From positions 1 through 64,000 of the forward strand of contig DATASX010000123.1 of the NCBI GenBank assembly GCA_036269075.1: a DNA stretch of 64,000 nucleotides, given 5' to 3'. Source of the DNA: Sporichthyaceae bacterium. Its GTDB lineage: Bacteria; Actinomycetota; Actinomycetes; Sporichthyales; Sporichthyaceae. Position numbers and translations under genes: made by a program. Within the stretch, counting starts at the first letter, position 1. Each line of letters opens with the position of its first letter. The notes under the pieces are model-generated. The model was not told the DNA's origin. It made no database searches and worked only from the letters and a program-made list of their open reading frames with translations. Positions 61,321 through 64,000 of this stretch are shown here, piece after piece.

Positions 61321-61398
61321 CATGAGTGAGCGCAGCGAGCGAGTCAATGTCACGGTGCACGCCACCTCAGACTCGCGCCGGCAATTCATGGTGCGGCG
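61321..61398 (+). repeat. Linker element copy E
   Basis: ATGAGTGAGCGCAGCGAGCG begins 16 bases after the response-regulator stop; AATGTCACGGTGC follows as in copy C. It ends at the kinase ATG. Unlike copies A-D it does not start on the upstream stop codon. Confidence 0.78.
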
Positions 61399-63570
61399 AT
61401 GAGCGCCGAGGTCGAGATGCCGGTCGGCGGGCCGGACATCCTGGCCTGGGCCCGTCCGCCCGACGAACTCGACCCGGCCCGCACCGGGGTGGACCACGGG
61501 CAGAGCCTGGCGCTGCTCTCGCAGCAGACCGACATCCTCCAGATGCTCGCGGCCGGCGCCGACCTGCCCGACGTGCTGACCGCCGTCACGCTCGCGCTGG
61601 AGAGCCACATGCCCGGCACCCGGTGCTCGGTGTTGCTCTACGACCCGCGCGCGCACCGGATGCGGCACGGCGCGGCTCCGAGCCTGCCGGCCGCCTACAA
61701 CACCGCGATCGACGGGCTGGCCGTCGGGCCGCGGGCCGGATCCTGCGGCACCGCCGCGCATCTGGGCCGCCAGGTCGTCGTCTTCGACATCCCCACCGAC
61801 CCGCGCTGGGCCGAGTACCGCGACCTGGCCGCCGAGCACAACCTGCGCGCCTGCTGGTCCAGCCCGATCCTCGGCAGCGACGGCGAGGTGCTCGGCACGT
61901 TCGCGGTCTACCACGAGAATCCGCACACCCCGACCCGACGGGAGTCCCGGCTGGTCGACCGGTACCGCGACCTGGCCGCCGTGGCGATCTCGCACAACCG
62001 AGTGTGGGGCGCGCTGGCCGCCAGCGAGGAGCAGTTCCGGCGGATCTTCGCCGACAGCGCCGTCGGCATGGCGCTGCTGGACCTGCACGGCCGGTTCACC
62101 CGGGTCAACCGGGCCTTCTGCGGCCTGCTCGCCCGCCCCGAGACCGACCTGGTCGGCCGGCACTTCGCCGAGATCACCCACCCCGACGACATCGCCCGCA
62201 GCGTCACCTCCTGGGCTGCGATGGCCGCCGGTGAGGTGGCCAGCGGCCACCAGGAGAAGCGCTACCTGCGCTGCGACGGCCGCGCGGTCTGGGTCGAGAT
62301 GGTCGCCTCGGTGGTCCGCGGCCGCGACGGGATCCCTTTGCACATCAGCACCAACGTCGTGGATCTGACGGCCCGTAAGGTCGCGGAGGCCGAGCGCCAG
62401 GCCCGGCACGCGGCCGAGGTCGCGCGGGGCTCGGCGGAGACCGCGAGCCGCGCGAAGTCAGAGTTCCTGTCGACGATGAGCCACGAGTTGCGCACCCCGC
62501 TGTCGGCGATCGTCGGGTTCACCGAACTGCTCGACACCCTGGACCTGTCCGGGGAACGGCGCACCACCGCGCTGGGCCACATCGGCCGCGCGGCCCGGCA
62601 CATCATCGCGATCCTCGACGACGTGCTGGACCTGGCGAAGATCGAGGCCGGGGTGGTGTCCATCGATCGCTGCCCGGTGCGGGTGGCGCCGGTCGTGCAC
62701 GCGACGTGCGAGTTGCTGGAACCGTTGGCCGACCGGCGCGGACTGAGCGTCGACCTGTCCGGAGCCGACCAGACCGTCGCGGTGCTGGCCGACCCCCGTC
62801 GGCTGGAACAGGCGTTGCTGAACGTGGTGTCCAACGCGATCAAGTACAACCGGCCGGCCGGTGAACTGCACATCTCGTGCGGGCCCGCGCCGGCAGCGCC
62901 GAACCGGGCGCGGATCACCGTGCGCGACACCGGCCTCGGCATCGCTCCGGAACTGCAGCACCGACTGTTCACCCCGTTCGACCGGCTCGACGCGGAACTG
63001 CACGGCGAACCCGGCGCCGGCCTCGGGCTGGTGGTGACCGAACGCCTGGTCGCCGCGATGGGCGGGCAACTGGCGCTGCACTCCGAGCCGGGCGTGGGCA
63101 CCGTGGTCGAGATCGACCTGGACGCCTGGAACGGCCCGTTGGACGCGACTGTCGCGGTAAAGCCTGCTCCGAGCGGCCGCAGGCGTGTGCTTGCCACTGG
63201 TTCGGTGCTCTACGTGGAGGACGACCCGGCGCACCGCGAACTGGTCGCCGAGGTGCTGCGGGCGCGACCCGGGATCCGGCTGTGCACCTGCGGCGGCGGT
63301 GGCGAGGCGTTGGACGCGTTACGCGCCGACCCGCCCGACCTGCTGCTGCTCGACCTGGACCTGCCGGACCTGCCCGGCGAGGCCGTGCTGGCCGCGGTGG
63401 CCGCCGACCCGAAGTTGTCCGGCGTGCCGGTGTGCGTGCTGTCCGGGCGGCTGCCGGACACCCGGGGCGTGCCCGAACCGGCCGCGCGGCTGACCAAACC
63501 GTTGGTCCCCGGCGATCTGCTGGGGGTGCTCGACGAACTGCTGGCGCCGGGCGACCGCACGGCCCGCTGA
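61399..63570 (+). CDS. Hybrid sensor histidine kinase (GAF-PAS-HisKA-HATPase-REC)
   Basis: A 723-residue soluble sensor. A GAF domain (~45-195: LYDPRAHRMRHGAAPSLP, GSCGTAAHLGRQVVVFDI, WSSPILGSDGEVLGTF), a PAS domain with PAC (~205-325: EEQFRRIFADSAVGMALLDL), and a dimerisation helix with H362 in MSHELRTPLSAIVGF lead to an ATPase domain (NVVSNAIKYN, RDTGLGIAPELQHRLFTPF, GAGLGLVVTERLV). A C-terminal receiver (~605-720: VLYVEDDPAHRELV, LLLLDLDLPDLPG, RLTKPLVPGD) completes it. There is no membrane segment, so it senses an intracellular cue through GAF/PAS. It follows the response regulator and is its likely partner; the REC domain allows a phosphorelay. Confidence 0.92.
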   Translation: MSAEVEMPVGGPDILAWARPPDELDPARTGVDHGQSLALLSQQTDILQMLAAGADLPDVLTAVTLALESHMPGTRCSVLLYDPRAHRMRHGAAPSLPAAYNTAIDGLAVGPRAGSCGTAAHLGRQVVVFDIPTDPRWAEYRDLAAEHNLRACWSSPILGSDGEVLGTFAVYHENPHTPTRRESRLVDRYRDLAAVAISHNRVWGALAASEEQFRRIFADSAVGMALLDLHGRFTRVNRAFCGLLARPETDLVGRHFAEITHPDDIARSVTSWAAMAAGEVASGHQEKRYLRCDGRAVWVEMVASVVRGRDGIPLHISTNVVDLTARKVAEAERQARHAAEVARGSAETASRAKSEFLSTMSHELRTPLSAIVGFTELLDTLDLSGERRTTALGHIGRAARHIIAILDDVLDLAKIEAGVVSIDRCPVRVAPVVHATCELLEPLADRRGLSVDLSGADQTVAVLADPRRLEQALLNVVSNAIKYNRPAGELHISCGPAPAAPNRARITVRDTGLGIAPELQHRLFTPFDRLDAELHGEPGAGLGLVVTERLVAAMGGQLALHSEPGVGTVVEIDLDAWNGPLDATVAVKPAPSGRRRVLATGSVLYVEDDPAHRELVAEVLRARPGIRLCTCGGGGEALDALRADPPDLLLLDLDLPDLPGEAVLAAVAADPKLSGVPVCVLSGRLPDTRGVPEPAARLTKPLVPGDLLGVLDELLAPGDRTAR

Positions 63571-63638
63571 CGTCCGACGGGTCGCCGCTGGCTTGCAACG
63601 ACCCGACGGACCAGTTCAGCGGAAGCTGACGCGTGCGG

Positions 63639-64000
63639 TCAGCGGCGGCGGGGACCGTTCGCCTGGGCGGTGAGGTCGCTGTTGGGGTCCGCACCGTTGG
63701 GGTCCGCACCGTTGTTGAAGGCCCCGTTGCTGGAGGCCCCGTTGTTGGAGGCCCCGTTGTCGTTCGGCCCGTTGTAGGCGCCGTTGTTGTAGGAACCGTT
63801 GCCGTTGTTCCAGTTGTCGTCGGTGTTGCAGTCCTGGCTGGTGCTGCTCCCGTCGCCCCGCGTGCAGGTCAGATTGGCGGGGATGTCCACCGAGATGTGG
63901 CCGCTGGACAACGACGTCAGGGTGACCGAGGCGGGCAACGTGAAGTTGTCGCGCGGGCAGGCCGGTCCGTTGTCGAAACCGACCGACCCGATCGTGGTCC
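63639..64000 (-). CDS. Asparagine-rich secreted protein, 5' part outside the window
   Basis: The frame is open from the right edge to the stop (63639-63641), about 120 residues. A beta-like segment (LPASVTLTSLSSGHISVDIPANLTCTRG) is followed by a repetitive tail of NGA- and NNGA-type units (NGPNDNGASNNGASSNGAF, NNGADPNGADPN) ending RRR. Cysteines before and after (PAC, LTC, QDCN) suggest an extracytoplasmic disulfide-bonded domain. It is convergent with the kinase gene. The start and any signal peptide lie beyond base 64000; the TTG at 63938 is not the real start. The gap 63571-63638 shows nothing. Confidence 0.7.
   Translation of the reverse strand, partial: TTIGSVGFDNGPACPRDNFTLPASVTLTSLSSGHISVDIPANLTCTRGDGSSTSQDCNTDDNWNNGNGSYNNGAYNGPNDNGASNNGASSNGAFNNGADPNGADPNSDLTAQANGPRRR

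Noticed and set aside
60343-62409. 688-codon minus-strand frame opposite the SGNH hydrolase and two-component genes
   Set aside because: Shadow frame; the plus-strand genes have complete catalytic motifs.

Overview
The window is about 72% GC by eye, packed with long overlapping open frames, and its genes start with ATG, GTG or TTG. Neighbouring genes often overlap at ATGA or GTGA. Gene content is that of a high-GC actinobacterium: a mabA-inhA type fabG-inhA pair, divergent glgC and glgA, an ACT-domain SerB beside an ABC ATPase, an Rpf-like secreted protein, and an aerobic-type cobalamin pathway. I cannot place it below the phylum from the sequence alone. No rRNA, tRNA, CRISPR array, phage or transposase was seen, so this reads as ordinary chromosome.

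Layout. 1-3.5 kb: tail of a probable benzoyl-CoA epoxidase (BoxB), benzoate-CoA ligase, a 7Fe ferredoxin, an amidohydrolase and a gamma-carbonic-anhydrase-like protein, a fragment of an aerobic benzoyl-CoA locus. 3.5-8.2 kb: a structured leader with a terminator ahead of trkA, a TetR/lipase divergent pair, a PaaI thioesterase and a ferredoxin reductase. 8.3-18 kb: acyl-CoA metabolism, including a 2-methylfumaryl-CoA isomerase (Mct) and 3-methylfumaryl-CoA hydratase (Meh) pair that recalls the second half of the 3-hydroxypropionate bicycle, two paralogous acyl-CoA dehydrogenases, a rhodanese behind a CsoR/CstR-like operator, and an acyl-CoA synthetase. 18-26 kb: a myo-inositol catabolic operon (iolG, an iolE-like gene, iolC, iolB, iolD, iolA) ending in a ROK kinase. 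26-31 kb: a lipoprotein penicillin-binding protein, fabG-inhA, a SixA-like phosphatase and a small secreted protein. 31-38 kb: serB, glgC/glgA, an ABC ATPase, an Rpf-like protein and a TSUP transporter. 38-52 kb: ArfB, then cobalamin genes (cbiB, cobQ, a chelatase I/D fusion, cobO, cobB, cobC, a bluB-cobT fusion, cysG) interrupted by a secreted low-complexity protein, a cysteine-free Rrf2 regulator and a 2H-like protein. 52-64 kb: a SpoU methyltransferase, a PrsW-family protease, an ABC exporter, an acyl-CoA synthetase, two methyltransferases, a secreted SGNH hydrolase, a two-component system with a hybrid kinase, and the end of an asparagine-rich secreted protein.

The intergenic DNA holds several recurring structures: (i) three copies of an element made of one or two ~21-bp units beginning GCGTATGAGAG next to the palindrome GATCATCGATGATC; (ii) five ~76-80-bp linkers, most of which start on the stop codon of one gene and end at the start codon of the next; (iii) two long inverted repeats with related outer arms; (iv) a 60-bp tandem duplication of the 3' end of glgA; and (v) hairpins that enclose the translation starts of iolC and cobC. 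These, the trkA leader and the Mct-Meh pair are the parts I would look at first.
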